A stretch of DNA of 64,000 nucleotides, from assembly GCF_900299535.1 (NCBI RefSeq), contig NZ_OMKE01000010.1:246164-310163 (forward strand), given 5' to 3'. Position 1 is the stretch's first letter. Every line of letters starts with the position of its first letter. Both the position numbers and the translations under genes were made by a program. The DNA comes from Aquimarina aquimarini (GTDB lineage: Bacteria > Bacteroidota > Bacteroidia > Flavobacteriales > Flavobacteriaceae). Shown one piece after another: positions 17,685-26,172 of this stretch. The notes under the pieces were generated by a model. That model saw only the letters and a list, made by a program, of their open reading frames with translations. It did no database searches and was not told where the DNA came from.

Positions 17685-19715
17685 ATGCAAACAGAAACAA
17701 TTTTATTGATCATAGCAGCAGGTATAATCGCATTGATTATTGCACTATATCAATATCTATATAGAGCAAAAAACAGGAAAAAGAAGCTCCTGTTTTTTGC
17801 TTTTTTACGTTTTTTAAGTGTTTTTTCACTATTAGTATTATTAATTAATCCTACATTCAAACAAAATATATATTTTGAAGAAAAGCCTGCGTTGGTTGTT
17901 GCAGTAGACAATTCTTCCTCCATAAAATATTTAAAAAAAGACAAAGAGATAAAACAATTTGTTAATGAAATTTCTCTTCATAAAGAATTGAATAATAGAT
18001 TTAATGTTGTCTACTATTCATTTTCTGATAAACTAAAAGATTCTTTACATTTTTCTTTTGATCAAAAGCAAACCAATATTTCAAAAGCTTTAGATGAATT
18101 AAATCAGGTTTATAAAAATACAATTGCTCCTACACTCTTATTAACTGATGGTAACCAAACTTATGGAACAGATTATCAATTTAGTACAAAAGGATATAAA
18201 CAAGTGGTATACCCTGTTATCTCAGGAGATACAATAGCTGTAGAAGACACTAGAATTCAACAACTGAATGTAAATAGGTATGCATACTTAAAAAATAAAT
18301 TTCCTATAGAAACAATTCTTACCTATTCAGGAAATCAGGATATTACAAGATTATTTCAAATTAAATCAGGGAACAGCACTATATTTTCTCAACCTATTTC
18401 TTTTTCAAAAGAGAATAATTCTAATGTGGTTAATTTTACATTGCCTGCAAATAGAGTAGGGGTAAATCAATATGTGGCTATATTATCACCTTTGGATAAT
18501 GAAAAAAATACGATCAATAACTCAAAAACTTTTGCTGTAGAAGTAATTGATCAGAAGACAAATGTACTTTTGATCAGTGATATGGTTCACCCAGACTTAG
18601 GAGCTATTAAAAAAAGTATAGAAAGTAATGAGAGGAGAAGTATTACAATAAGTAAACCAAGTGAAAACAAAGATTTTAATGATTATCAATTAATCATACT
18701 CTATCAACCCAATACTAGATATAAAAAAGTGTATGAGAAATTAAATCTGGAGAAGAAAAATTACTTAACCATTATTGGAAGTAAAACAGATTGGGTATTT
18801 CTTAATACAATACAAAATAAATATACGCAAGAGATAACTAGGCAAACAGAGTATTATGTACCAAGGTTTAATAATAATTATGCCGCGTTTTTGCAAGATG
18901 ATATAGGGTTTACTAGTTACCCCCCTTTAATAGGTAATTTTGGTGAATTAAAAATACATGCAAATCATGATCCTTTGTTGTATAGAACAATTGGTACTAT
19001 TCATACTGAGGATGCTTTATTAGCAACAATAGAACAAAATGGAATAAGAGAAGCAGTGTTGTTTGGAGAAGGTATATGGAGGTGGAGAGCTCAAAACTAT
19101 ATAAATACTCAGACATTTAAAGATTTTGATGAGTTTTTTGGTAAACTAGTACAATATCTAGCCTCTAATAAAAGAAAAAGTAGATTAAATACAATTTCTG
19201 AGTCTTTCTATTATGGTAATGCAAGTATTGTTATCAAGGCAGAGTATTTTACTAAAAACTATGAGTTTGATAAAAGGGGGAGCCTAAAAATTATAATAAA
19301 AAACAAAGAAACAAAAGCTACTCAAACAATACCAATGCTCTTAAAAAATAATTCATACGAAGTAGATATAAGCAATCTTGGAGCTGGTGATTATGAATAT
19401 ACAGTAGCTGTATCAGGAGAACATATAACAAGATCAGGAAGTTTTGCCATTCTTGAATATGATGTAGAACAACAATTTCTCAATGCTGATGTAACAAAAC
19501 TACAACAAGTAGCTACTAATACTAGTGGGAAGTCATATTTTTTGAATCAGAAAGAAGCTCTGATAAAAGAATTGATAGAAAATCAAAGATATCAAACCAT
19601 TCAAAAAAGCAAGGAAAATGTAGTATCTTTAATAGATTGGAAATATCTTTTATTGATCGTTCTTTTATTGCTTACAATAGAATGGTTTGCACGAAAATAT
19701 AACGGACTTATTTAA
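17685..19715 (+). CDS. membrane protein with von Willebrand factor A-like domain
   Basis: A 676-residue protein with two N-terminal helices (about 5-25 and 35-56), a periplasmic body and a C-terminal helix (KYLLLIVLLLLTIEWFARK). After the second helix comes a VWA-like region with a MIDAS-type DNSSS (Asp75, Ser77, Ser79) and TLLLTDGNQT further on. The rest is beta-rich, like the BatA/glutamine-amidotransferase-like membrane proteins of Bacteroidota. It probably senses or organises envelope components through metal-dependent protein contact; the partner is unknown. It lies between fabG and the prohibitin-like gene (23-base gap). Confidence 0.8.
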   Translation: MQTETILLIIAAGIIALIIALYQYLYRAKNRKKKLLFFAFLRFLSVFSLLVLLINPTFKQNIYFEEKPALVVAVDNSSSIKYLKKDKEIKQFVNEISLHKELNNRFNVVYYSFSDKLKDSLHFSFDQKQTNISKALDELNQVYKNTIAPTLLLTDGNQTYGTDYQFSTKGYKQVVYPVISGDTIAVEDTRIQQLNVNRYAYLKNKFPIETILTYSGNQDITRLFQIKSGNSTIFSQPISFSKENNSNVVNFTLPANRVGVNQYVAILSPLDNEKNTINNSKTFAVEVIDQKTNVLLISDMVHPDLGAIKKSIESNERRSITISKPSENKDFNDYQLIILYQPNTRYKKVYEKLNLEKKNYLTIIGSKTDWVFLNTIQNKYTQEITRQTEYYVPRFNNNYAAFLQDDIGFTSYPPLIGNFGELKIHANHDPLLYRTIGTIHTEDALLATIEQNGIREAVLFGEGIWRWRAQNYINTQTFKDFDEFFGKLVQYLASNKRKSRLNTISESFYYGNASIVIKAEYFTKNYEFDKRGSLKIIIKNKETKATQTIPMLLKNNSYEVDISNLGAGDYEYTVAVSGEHITRSGSFAILEYDVEQQFLNADVTKLQQVATNTSGKSYFLNQKEALIKELIENQRYQTIQKSKENVVSLIDWKYLLLIVLLLLTIEWFARKYNGLI

Positions 19716-19738
19716 AAAAATTAAAACTCAATATTACT

Positions 19739-20554
19739 ATGGAAAGATTACCAAAAATAGGGTTACCTATACTGATTGTTATTATTATACTTATAGTCTT
19801 TATCTCAAAATCAACAGTTACCATTGGTTCAGGAGAAGCGGGAGTGCTTTATAAAACATTTGGAGGAGGAGTAGTGACAGATTCACCACCATTAGGAGAA
19901 GGGTTTCATTTGGTAGCACCTTGGAATAAGGTAATCGTTTATGAAGTAAGACAACAAGAGGTTTTTGAAAAAATGCAGGTATTATCATCTAATGGATTAG
20001 AAATTAAATTAGATGCTTCTGCTTGGTTTCAACCTGATTATAATAAATTAGGGCTGTTGCATCAGCAAAAAGGAGAAAATTATGTAGGAAGAGTTTTGCT
20101 GCCAACTATTAGGTCTGCTGCTCGTAGTGTAGTTGGAAGATATACTCCTGAACAATTATATTCTAGTAAAAGAGATGCAATTCAAAAAGAAATTTTTGAA
20201 GAAACAAAAAAGATAGTTGGTGATCAGTTTATTCAGCTTAATGAGGTACTGGTACGAGATGTAACATTACCATCTACTATCAAGGAAGCGATAGAACGTA
20301 AATTGAGACAAGAGCAAGAGGCTTTAGAATATGAATTTAGATTAGAAAAAGCTAAAAAAGAAGCAGAAAGACAAAAGATTGATGCAGAAGGAAAAGCAGT
20401 TGCGAACCAAATTCTAAGTGCTTCTTTAACAGATAAAATACTTAAAGAAAAAGGAATAGAAGCTACATTACAATTGGCTAAATCACCTAACACTAAAGTA
20501 GTTGTAGTAGGCTCTGGTAATGATGGGCTACCTTTGATCTTAGGTAATCAATAA
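19739..20554 (+). CDS. prohibitin-like SPFH-domain membrane protein
   Basis: A 271-residue band 7/SPFH protein: one N-terminal helix (about 7-25), SPFH domain (about 25-190) and a charged coiled coil (EALEYEFRLEKAKKEAERQ, 190-230) used for ring assembly. It most resembles prohibitins, and ends in a short hydrophobic tail with VVVVGSGNDGLPLILG. Such proteins form membrane microdomain scaffolds and often bind FtsH-type proteases. It follows the VWA membrane protein by 23 bases and may be co-transcribed with it. Confidence 0.88.
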   Translation: MERLPKIGLPILIVIIILIVFISKSTVTIGSGEAGVLYKTFGGGVVTDSPPLGEGFHLVAPWNKVIVYEVRQQEVFEKMQVLSSNGLEIKLDASAWFQPDYNKLGLLHQQKGENYVGRVLLPTIRSAARSVVGRYTPEQLYSSKRDAIQKEIFEETKKIVGDQFIQLNEVLVRDVTLPSTIKEAIERKLRQEQEALEYEFRLEKAKKEAERQKIDAEGKAVANQILSASLTDKILKEKGIEATLQLAKSPNTKVVVVGSGNDGLPLILGNQ

Positions 20555-20570
20555 AATAATATATGTATTA

Positions 20571-20600
20571 AAAAAAGGCATTCATATGAGTGCCTTTTTT
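20571..20600 (+). terminator. terminator after the prohibitin-like gene
   Basis: Arms AAAAAAGGCATTCAT and ATGAGTGCCTTTTTT pair with one G-U, followed by T residues; it begins 16 bases after the stop. The OsmC gene just downstream therefore probably has its own promoter. Confidence 0.88.
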
Positions 20601-20631
20601 GATTTAGATAAGCTTAAATCATTTTTATAAA

Positions 20632-21102
20632 ATGAAATTACACACATATAATACTACTGTTAAGTGGACTGGTAATACAGGTAGTGGTACTACAGATTAT
20701 AAATCATACAGTAGGGATCATTCTATATCATCAATAGGAAAATATGGGGAGATATTATCTTCTTCTGACCCTTCTTTTTTAGGAGATAAAACAAAATACA
20801 ATCCAGAAGATTTATTTCTTTCTTCATTATCTGCTTGTCATATGTTGTGGTATCTTCATTTATGTACGGTTAATCAAATAATTGTTATAGATTATGTAGA
20901 TAATGCAACAGGAGTTATGGAAGAGTCTAAAGAGAATGGAGGGAGATTCAAAGAAGTAACTTTACACCCTATTGTTACTGTGCAAAACAAGAATATGGTA
21001 GAAAAAGCACATGAAATACATCACGAAGCTAATAAAATGTGTTTCATTGCTAATTCTTGTAATTTTAAGATAGGGCATAATGCCAAAATAATTGTAGAAT
21101 AG
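20632..21102 (+). CDS. OsmC-family protein
   Basis: A 156-residue OsmC/Ohr-fold protein. The two redox cysteines are in LSACHMLWYLH (around residue 68) and HEANKMCFIANSCN (around residue 134), positions typical of the family, which reduces organic hydroperoxides. This branch is the OsmC-like type with an N-terminal VKWTGNTGSGTTDYKSY segment, not classical Ohr. It is flanked upstream by a terminator and ends convergently with the mreB-like gene 26 bases away. Confidence 0.87.
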   Translation: MKLHTYNTTVKWTGNTGSGTTDYKSYSRDHSISSIGKYGEILSSSDPSFLGDKTKYNPEDLFLSSLSACHMLWYLHLCTVNQIIVIDYVDNATGVMEESKENGGRFKEVTLHPIVTVQNKNMVEKAHEIHHEANKMCFIANSCNFKIGHNAKIIVE

Positions 21103-21128
21103 AGCAGTTGATGTTGCTTTGGTCTCTT

Positions 21129-22154
21129 TTAGATCAAAACATTAGTGTATAGATCTAGGTTTTTCAAAACAATATCACTTCCTTTTACAACGGTTTCAAG
21201 AGGTTGATCACCTAGGTGTATAGGCAATTCTGTTGCTTTAGATAATCGATCATCCAATCCTCTCAACATAGACCCTCCACCAGTCAAATAAATTCCTGAA
21301 TTATAGATGTCAGCAGAGATTTCAGGAGGAATTTCAGAAAGAGTTTCCATAATAGCATTTTCTATTTGAGCAATAGATTTGTCCAAACTTTTTTCAACTT
21401 CTTTATAAGATACTAGTATTTGCTTTGGTTTTCCTGTCATTAAATCTCTTCCTTCTACAGCCATATTATCAGGTGGTGATTTTAAATCCTCTAGAGCAGA
21501 GCCAATTTTTATTTTTATTTTTTCGGCCATAGATTCACCAATATGCAGATTACGAGATTCTCGTATATATTGAGTTATATTTTCATTAAAAACATTACCA
21601 GCTACTTTTATAGATTGTCCGCTGATGATACGACCCATAGAGATAACCGCAATTTCTGTAGTTCCACCACCAATATCAACTACCATATTACCTTTGGGTT
21701 CCAAAACATTAATTCCTCCTCCTATTGCAGCTGCAATAGGTTCTGGAATTAAAAAAATATTTTTAGCATTAAGACGCTTTGCAGATTCTTGTACGGCTCG
21801 TTTTTCAACTTCTGTACTCCCGCAAGGAATAGAGATAATCATGTTGTAAGAAGTAGAGAACATAGAAGAATTAAGGGTAGATAATTTTTTGATAAATGTT
21901 TTTAGCATTTTTTCAGCAGCATCAAAATTAGAGATAACGCCATTATCAAATGGATAAATTGTTTTGATGTTTTTATTTATCTTACCTCGCATCATACCAG
22001 CTTCTTTGCCTACAGCAATGATTTTTCCACTTATTTGATGAATTGTTATAATAGAAGGATTGTCTACTGCTATTTTTCCTTTATGTATGATGAGTGTGTT
22101 TGATGTGCCAAGATCTACTGCAATTTTTTCATTTAAAAAATCAAAAAAGCCCAT
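21129..22154 (-). CDS. MreB-family actin-like protein (divergent, isolated paralogue)
   Basis: A 341-residue bacterial actin with all nucleotide-binding blocks: phosphate 1 VDLGTSNT (14-21), phosphate 2 VVDIGGGTTEIAVIS (about 158-172) and the adenosine motif YLTGGGSMLRG near 290. MreB forms membrane-bound filaments guiding lateral wall synthesis. Here no mreC, mreD, pbp2 or rodA adjoins it, and several stretches that are nearly invariant in flavobacterial MreB as I recall it are altered (for example ITIHQISGK, YPFDNGVISNFDA). I therefore take it as a second MreB paralogue. A canonical mreBCD operon is expected elsewhere in the genome. Confidence 0.85.
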   Translation of the reverse strand: MGFFDFLNEKIAVDLGTSNTLIIHKGKIAVDNPSIITIHQISGKIIAVGKEAGMMRGKINKNIKTIYPFDNGVISNFDAAEKMLKTFIKKLSTLNSSMFSTSYNMIISIPCGSTEVEKRAVQESAKRLNAKNIFLIPEPIAAAIGGGINVLEPKGNMVVDIGGGTTEIAVISMGRIISGQSIKVAGNVFNENITQYIRESRNLHIGESMAEKIKIKIGSALEDLKSPPDNMAVEGRDLMTGKPKQILVSYKEVEKSLDKSIAQIENAIMETLSEIPPEISADIYNSGIYLTGGGSMLRGLDDRLSKATELPIHLGDQPLETVVKGSDIVLKNLDLYTNVLI

Positions 22155-22450
22155 GATAAATGTCCTTAGGTTAATATGTAATAAATAAGGGTAAACTAAA
22201 GTAACTTATATTCATGCATAATAGTTTAAAGGTAGATAACTTTGAGAAACCATAATTATTGTATTTATAAAGTAATTTTTGAGATCTTAAAAAATCAAAA
22301 AATACATTTTCAGTAATAAATAATAATTTCTAGAATTAGAAAGATACTATAAGCATAAGCGTTTATTAGCTATTTTTTTTGAATAACTTATATATTCCAG
22401 ATTCTTTGCTTTACATTTGAAATCTATTAAATCTGTTATTAAGTAGTAAA

Positions 22451-23149
22451 TTGGAATATAAAAAGATTATAATTGCCATTGATGGGCATTCGTCTACAGG
22501 AAAAAGTACAGTTGCAAAACAACTAGCAAAAGCATTAGGGTATATCTATGTAGATACTGGTGCAATGTATAGAGCGGTTTCTTTATATGCAATGAGAAAA
22601 GGTTTTATTGATGAATCTATGTTTGATGCTGAAGCTCTTGAGGAAAAATTGAGTGAAATAGAATTAAAATTTGAGATTAATTCAGAAACAGGATTAGCAG
22701 AGGTTGTACTAAATGGAGAAAATGTAGAACGAGAGATTAGAACACTTAAAGTTTCAAAATTTGTAAGTAAGATAGCAGCGGTATCCAGTGTACGTAAAAA
22801 ACTTGTAGAGCAACAGCAGAAAATGGGGAAAGATAAAGGGATTGTGATGGACGGAAGGGATATAGGAACAGTCGTTTTTCCTAATGCAGAGCTTAAGCTA
22901 TTTATGACTGCTACAGCCAAAGATAGGGCAGAGCGTAGATACCTGGAACTTACAGAAAGAGGAGAAAAAGTTACATATGAAGATGTTTTAAAAAATGTAG
23001 TAAACAGAGATCATATCGATAGCACCAGAAAAGATTCTCCTTTAAGAAAAGCAGAAGATGCTTTAAAAATAGATAACTCTAATCTTACTCTAAAAGAACA
23101 GTTCGAACAAATTCTACAGATTTCAAAAACAGCTATAGAGACCCACTAA
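22451..23149 (+). CDS. cmk: cytidylate kinase
   Basis: A 232-residue (d)CMP kinase. P-loop GHSSTGKSTVAKQLAK at residues 11-26, YVDTGAMYRA, MDGRDIGTVVFP and TAKDRAERRY are the usual nucleotide and CMP sites. There is no in-frame ATG upstream; TTG at 22451 gives MEYKKIIIAIDGHSS, aligning with family starts, so a TTG start is inferred. Length is normal. Its stop touches the stop of the convergent gene at 23150 with no spacer. Confidence 0.93.
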   Translation: MEYKKIIIAIDGHSSTGKSTVAKQLAKALGYIYVDTGAMYRAVSLYAMRKGFIDESMFDAEALEEKLSEIELKFEINSETGLAEVVLNGENVEREIRTLKVSKFVSKIAAVSSVRKKLVEQQQKMGKDKGIVMDGRDIGTVVFPNAELKLFMTATAKDRAERRYLELTERGEKVTYEDVLKNVVNRDHIDSTRKDSPLRKAEDALKIDNSNLTLKEQFEQILQISKTAIETH

Positions 23150-23515
23150 TTAATCTTTTGGGAGAACAATTGAGTCTGATAAGTTATTTTCTTTAAGATA
23201 TATATCAGAAAGCTCTCTTGATTCATAAAGAGTCATATCTTCTTTTACCCATTCGATTAATTGTTTGTATTCATTATCACTTTGTATAATTAATACACGA
23301 TTAAGTCTCAGTACATGATCCGTAAATTGCTTGTGTTTTTTAATAGAAGTATCAGAAACCAAATAAAAAGGCTTATTCACAAGGATTTTATATTGCTTAC
23401 CGTTATTCATTACAATTTGATCTTTTCTCTCATAAATTATACGAGTTTTCGATAGTGATTGCGTATAACTGCTCAATGTTGTGAAGATAAAAATAAGTAA
23501 TAGTATCTTTTTCAT
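23150..23515 (-). CDS. secreted hypothetical protein (121 aa)
   Basis: A 121-residue protein with an N-terminal signal peptide (KKILLLIFIFTTLSSYTQS, cleavage near residue 18). The mature part is charged and contains no motif I recognise (KTRIIYERKDQIVMNNGKQYK..., two conserved-looking Trp/Tyr positions). It ends exactly at the cmk stop. Upstream is the palindrome-plus-promoter element shared with the 83-aa gene at 1575-1826. Function unknown. Confidence 0.65.
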   Translation of the reverse strand: MKKILLLIFIFTTLSSYTQSLSKTRIIYERKDQIVMNNGKQYKILVNKPFYLVSDTSIKKHKQFTDHVLRLNRVLIIQSDNEYKQLIEWVKEDMTLYESRELSDIYLKENNLSDSIVLPKD

Positions 23516-23538
23516 AGTTTCTATATCAATTACGACTA

Positions 23539-23559
23539 CAAAATTACGGTAAAACCGTA
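23539..23559 (-). promoter_or_regulatory. palindrome TACGGTTTTACCGTA joined to -7 element TAATTTTG
   Basis: On the minus strand 23559-23545 reads TACGGTTTTACCGTA; its final TA opens TAATTTTG, a match to TAnnTTTG. The ATG of the 121-aa gene is 29 bases past the palindrome. No -33 TTG lies at the right distance. The arrangement is the same as at 1855-1877. Confidence 0.55.
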
Positions 23560-23642
23560 TATGTGTAAGTTTTTTGAATTGATATACTTTATTTTTTCGA
23601 TAAAGAGTAAGATTTTTCGGGTATATGACAATTTATAAAAGC

Positions 23643-23678
23643 AAAAAAGCCATTGAAGATAAATCCAATAGCTTTTTC
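23643..23678. terminator. orphan terminator-like hairpin
   Basis: Arms AAAAAAGCCATTG (23643-23655) and CAATAGCTTTTT (23667-23678), one G-U, T-runs in both orientations. No gene ends here; the nearest 3' end on the minus strand is the LysM gene, which has its own terminator at 24151. Confidence 0.6.
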
Positions 23679-24150
23679 TAATTTTAAACTAAATAATTAT
23701 TAATTAACTACCAGCTCTAATAAGCTGATATTTTGTAAGTCATTTTATATTAAATTCTATTAAAAAATAAGATAGAAAAGACTATTTGGTTACATTACTA
23801 TTTAATATACAAAGTAGATGTAGTATTAGTAGTTATAAGTAATTGTGTAATCTCTTTTCTAAATACCAATGAAGTGATCGTGGTAATTAGGTTATCGGGA
23901 TAAAAAGGAATCTTATGAACATCCAGAAGCATGTTCATGTATAAAAATAACTGAGTTTTCATGTAAATTGAGTTTGTGTGTGGTAAATGTATAAATATTA
24001 TTTGATGATTTAGTTAATTATTAATGAATTGTTTAGTAATAATTGATTGTTTAAGGTGATTTTTATAATAATATTTAAGTTTTGTTAATAAACATAGAAT
24101 AATAAGAGATATTCTTATGTATTTATAAGAAAGCATATTTATAATAAATA

Positions 24151-24178
24151 AAAAGACCACTTTATAAAGTGATCTTTT
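24151..24178 (-). terminator. terminator of the LysM gene
   Basis: Arms AAAAGACCACTTTA and TAAAGTGATCTTTT (one G-U), 27 bases after the stop codon of the minus-strand gene. Confidence 0.75.
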
Positions 24179-24204
24179 CTTACTTATAGATTTGTATATT
24201 TATC

Positions 24205-24582
24205 TTAAAGGTTAGGAATAATAAGTTCCTGATCAGGATGGATAACATCTGGATTTTTAAGAACATTTGTATTAGCTTCAAAAATAGCTTTGTATTTCAT
24301 AGGGTCATCATAATAATGTTTTGCTATTTTACTTAGTGACTCACCACTTTTTACTACATGTCTATGGTATACAGAAGTATCAGCAACTTCTATATCAGCC
24401 ATGATATCAGAAGGAGAATCTCCACCTATTTCTTTAATTTTATCCCAAAGCTGGTTTTTTTCGTACTGTGTTTGTGCAGTACCTTTTATCTTCAGAGTTC
24501 CATTTTCTTCAGAAACATCACCGTTCTGAATATTTAATTCTTGTCCTAAATCCAGAACACTTTGATATTTTGCTTTCACCAT
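24205..24582 (-). CDS. BON and LysM domain protein (Kbp/YgaU-like)
   Basis: A 125-residue cytoplasmic-type protein with no signal peptide. Residues 1-65 resemble a BON domain (VLDLGQELNIQNGDVSEENGT...), and residues about 75-124 are a LysM domain (HHVVKSGESLSKIAKHYY... HPDQELIIP-like). The order and size match Escherichia coli Kbp (YgaU), a potassium-binding protein. Lack of an export signal fits that comparison. A role in K+ or osmotic response is inferred only from it. It has its own terminator. Confidence 0.85.
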   Translation of the reverse strand: MVKAKYQSVLDLGQELNIQNGDVSEENGTLKIKGTAQTQYEKNQLWDKIKEIGGDSPSDIMADIEVADTSVYHRHVVKSGESLSKIAKHYYDDPMKYKAIFEANTNVLKNPDVIHPDQELIIPNL

Positions 24583-24733
24583 AACTAAGTTGATTTTTAA
24601 AATTATTAATTAGCTTTACCCAAATATAACAAATAATAGAGTGGAGTTTAAATAATTTGAAGATTAAAAATTAATCAATAATCGTTGAAATGCATAATTT
24701 ATCTATATTCGAACCATTTTTAACTAAATAATA

Positions 24734-25522
24734 ATGTTCCGTAAACGTTTCTATTACATCGTTCAATTACAATACTTAGGATTTCGATACCATGGTTGGC
24801 AGAAACAACCTACAGTTAATACTTTACAACGAATGGTAGAACGAACTATTAATTATGTCTTAGATCATTCAAATTTTAAAATCCTTGCTGCAGGTAGAAC
24901 CGATGCAAAGGTTTCTGCAAATCAAGCGTATATGGAGTTGTTTGTAGATGGGCAACCTTTGGATATAGAAGAGTTTTATCCATTGTTTAATAAAAATCTT
25001 CCTCAGGATATTAGAGCAATGAGTATTGAGCAGACCGATGAGAATTTTAATATCATTCAATCTCCAAAAATCAAAGAATACTTGTATTTGTTTGCTTGTG
25101 AAGAAAAATTTCATCCTTTTTGTGCTCCATTTATGTATAATGTAATGGACACATTAAATATTGATATAATGAAAGAAGCTGCGAATTTATTTGTAGGAAA
25201 ACATAATTTTAGATCCTACTGCCACAGACCGTCAGCTCATACAGTTCTTGAAGGAGAAATTATTTGTTGTGAAATCGAAAAAAATGAAGTGTATACTGCC
25301 AATTTTTTTCCAAAAGAAACTTACCTTTTGAGGGTAAAAGGAGAGGGGTTTAAACGAAATCAAATTCGATTAATGATGGGGGTATTATTGGATCTCGGAA
25401 AAGGAAAAATAGATATAGATTTTATAAAAAAAACATTGAATCCCGAAGCAGAAGAAATTGTATTAGAACACATTGTTCCAGGTTCAGGATTAATATTAAA
25501 TGCTATCGAATTTAAAAAATAA
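24734..25522 (+). CDS. TruA-family pseudouridine synthase paralogue
   Basis: A 262-residue TruA-fold protein. The N-terminus VQLQYLGFRYHGWQKQP and the catalytic loop AAGRTDAKVSA (Asp57) are clear. In canonical TruA the loop reads GRTDxGVHA; here Gly and His are replaced by Lys and Ser. The C-terminal RVKGEGFKRNQIRLMMG matches the family RNA-binding segment. It probably modifies tRNA, perhaps position 38-40 or another site; a second, canonical TruA is likely elsewhere. It begins a three-gene run with the MOSC and mutarotase-like genes (3- and 5-base gaps). Confidence 0.85.
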   Translation: MFRKRFYYIVQLQYLGFRYHGWQKQPTVNTLQRMVERTINYVLDHSNFKILAAGRTDAKVSANQAYMELFVDGQPLDIEEFYPLFNKNLPQDIRAMSIEQTDENFNIIQSPKIKEYLYLFACEEKFHPFCAPFMYNVMDTLNIDIMKEAANLFVGKHNFRSYCHRPSAHTVLEGEIICCEIEKNEVYTANFFPKETYLLRVKGEGFKRNQIRLMMGVLLDLGKGKIDIDFIKKTLNPEAEEIVLEHIVPGSGLILNAIEFKK

Positions 25523-25525
25523 AAA

Positions 25526-26167
25526 ATGAAGGTTGTTTCTACAAATATTGCTGAGTTGCGTACTATATTATGGAAAGGAAAAGAAGAAAAAACAGGGATC
25601 TATAAACAACCAGTAAACGAACCTATTTTTCTTGGTAAAGAAGATGTAGAAAAAGATCATGTTATAGATAGAAAGTATCATGGAGGAATTGATAAAGCTT
25701 GCTATTTATATGCGGTAGATCATTACCCATACTGGAAAGATAAATACCCTGATTTGCAATGGCACTATGGTATGTTTGGAGAGAATATAACAATTGAAGG
25801 GTTTGATGAGAATGCTATCAACATAGGTTCTATATACACACTAGGAGAAGCAACAGTGCAAATATCCCGTTGTAGACAACCTTGTTATAAATTAGGTATT
25901 CGTTTTGGATCTCAGAAAATATTAAAACAAATGATAGATTCTAAGTACTCTGGGGTATATGTAAGAGTACTTGATCCTGGGTATGTTTCTGTTGGAGATG
26001 AGTTGTTACCGAAAAAAGAAAATGTTGATGGGGTTTCTATTGCAGAATTGAATACATTGTTATTTCATTATGATAATGAGAAACATTTGAGTTTGGCTAC
26101 AAAAGCAATTCAAGATCCATTGGTTTCAGAGGGTGATAAAAAGTATTTTAGAAAAAAAGTAAAATAA
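25526..26167 (+). CDS. MOSC-domain protein (YiiM-like)
   Basis: A 213-residue MOSC protein (molybdenum cofactor sulfurase C-terminal domain). Hallmarks are VIDRKYHGGIDKACYLYA and the conserved Cys in SRCRQPCYKLG (around residue 118), the presumed sulfur-carrying residue. E. coli YiiM is the nearest named relative I can think of; this class is linked to molybdenum-cofactor-dependent detoxification. It follows the TruA-like gene by 3 bases. Confidence 0.87.
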   Translation: MKVVSTNIAELRTILWKGKEEKTGIYKQPVNEPIFLGKEDVEKDHVIDRKYHGGIDKACYLYAVDHYPYWKDKYPDLQWHYGMFGENITIEGFDENAINIGSIYTLGEATVQISRCRQPCYKLGIRFGSQKILKQMIDSKYSGVYVRVLDPGYVSVGDELLPKKENVDGVSIAELNTLLFHYDNEKHLSLATKAIQDPLVSEGDKKYFRKKVK

Positions 26168-26172
26168 ATATC

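Larger units (their letters stand above)
23516..24204. other. 689-base gene-free, AT-rich gap
   Basis: It contains the palindromic promoter of the 121-aa gene (23539-23559), a hairpin at 23643-23678 that looks like a terminator without an obvious gene, an 8-bp inverted repeat at 23915-23938 (ATGAACAT, 8-base loop, ATGTTCAT), and the terminator of the LysM gene at 24151-24178. I see no coding frame of any length. A small RNA is possible but no clear promoter was found. Confidence 0.5.

Noticed and set aside
1867..23555. Large-scale duplication joining the two palindrome sites
   Set aside because: Similarity is limited to about 22 bases at the promoters; the genes and flanks are unrelated.
23915..23938. 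ATGAACAT/ATGTTCAT inverted repeat as partner of the cysE-leader repeat at 32924
   Set aside because: Both contain GAACAT/ATGTTC, but the spacers (8 against 14 bases) and surroundings differ, so a common regulator is not supported.
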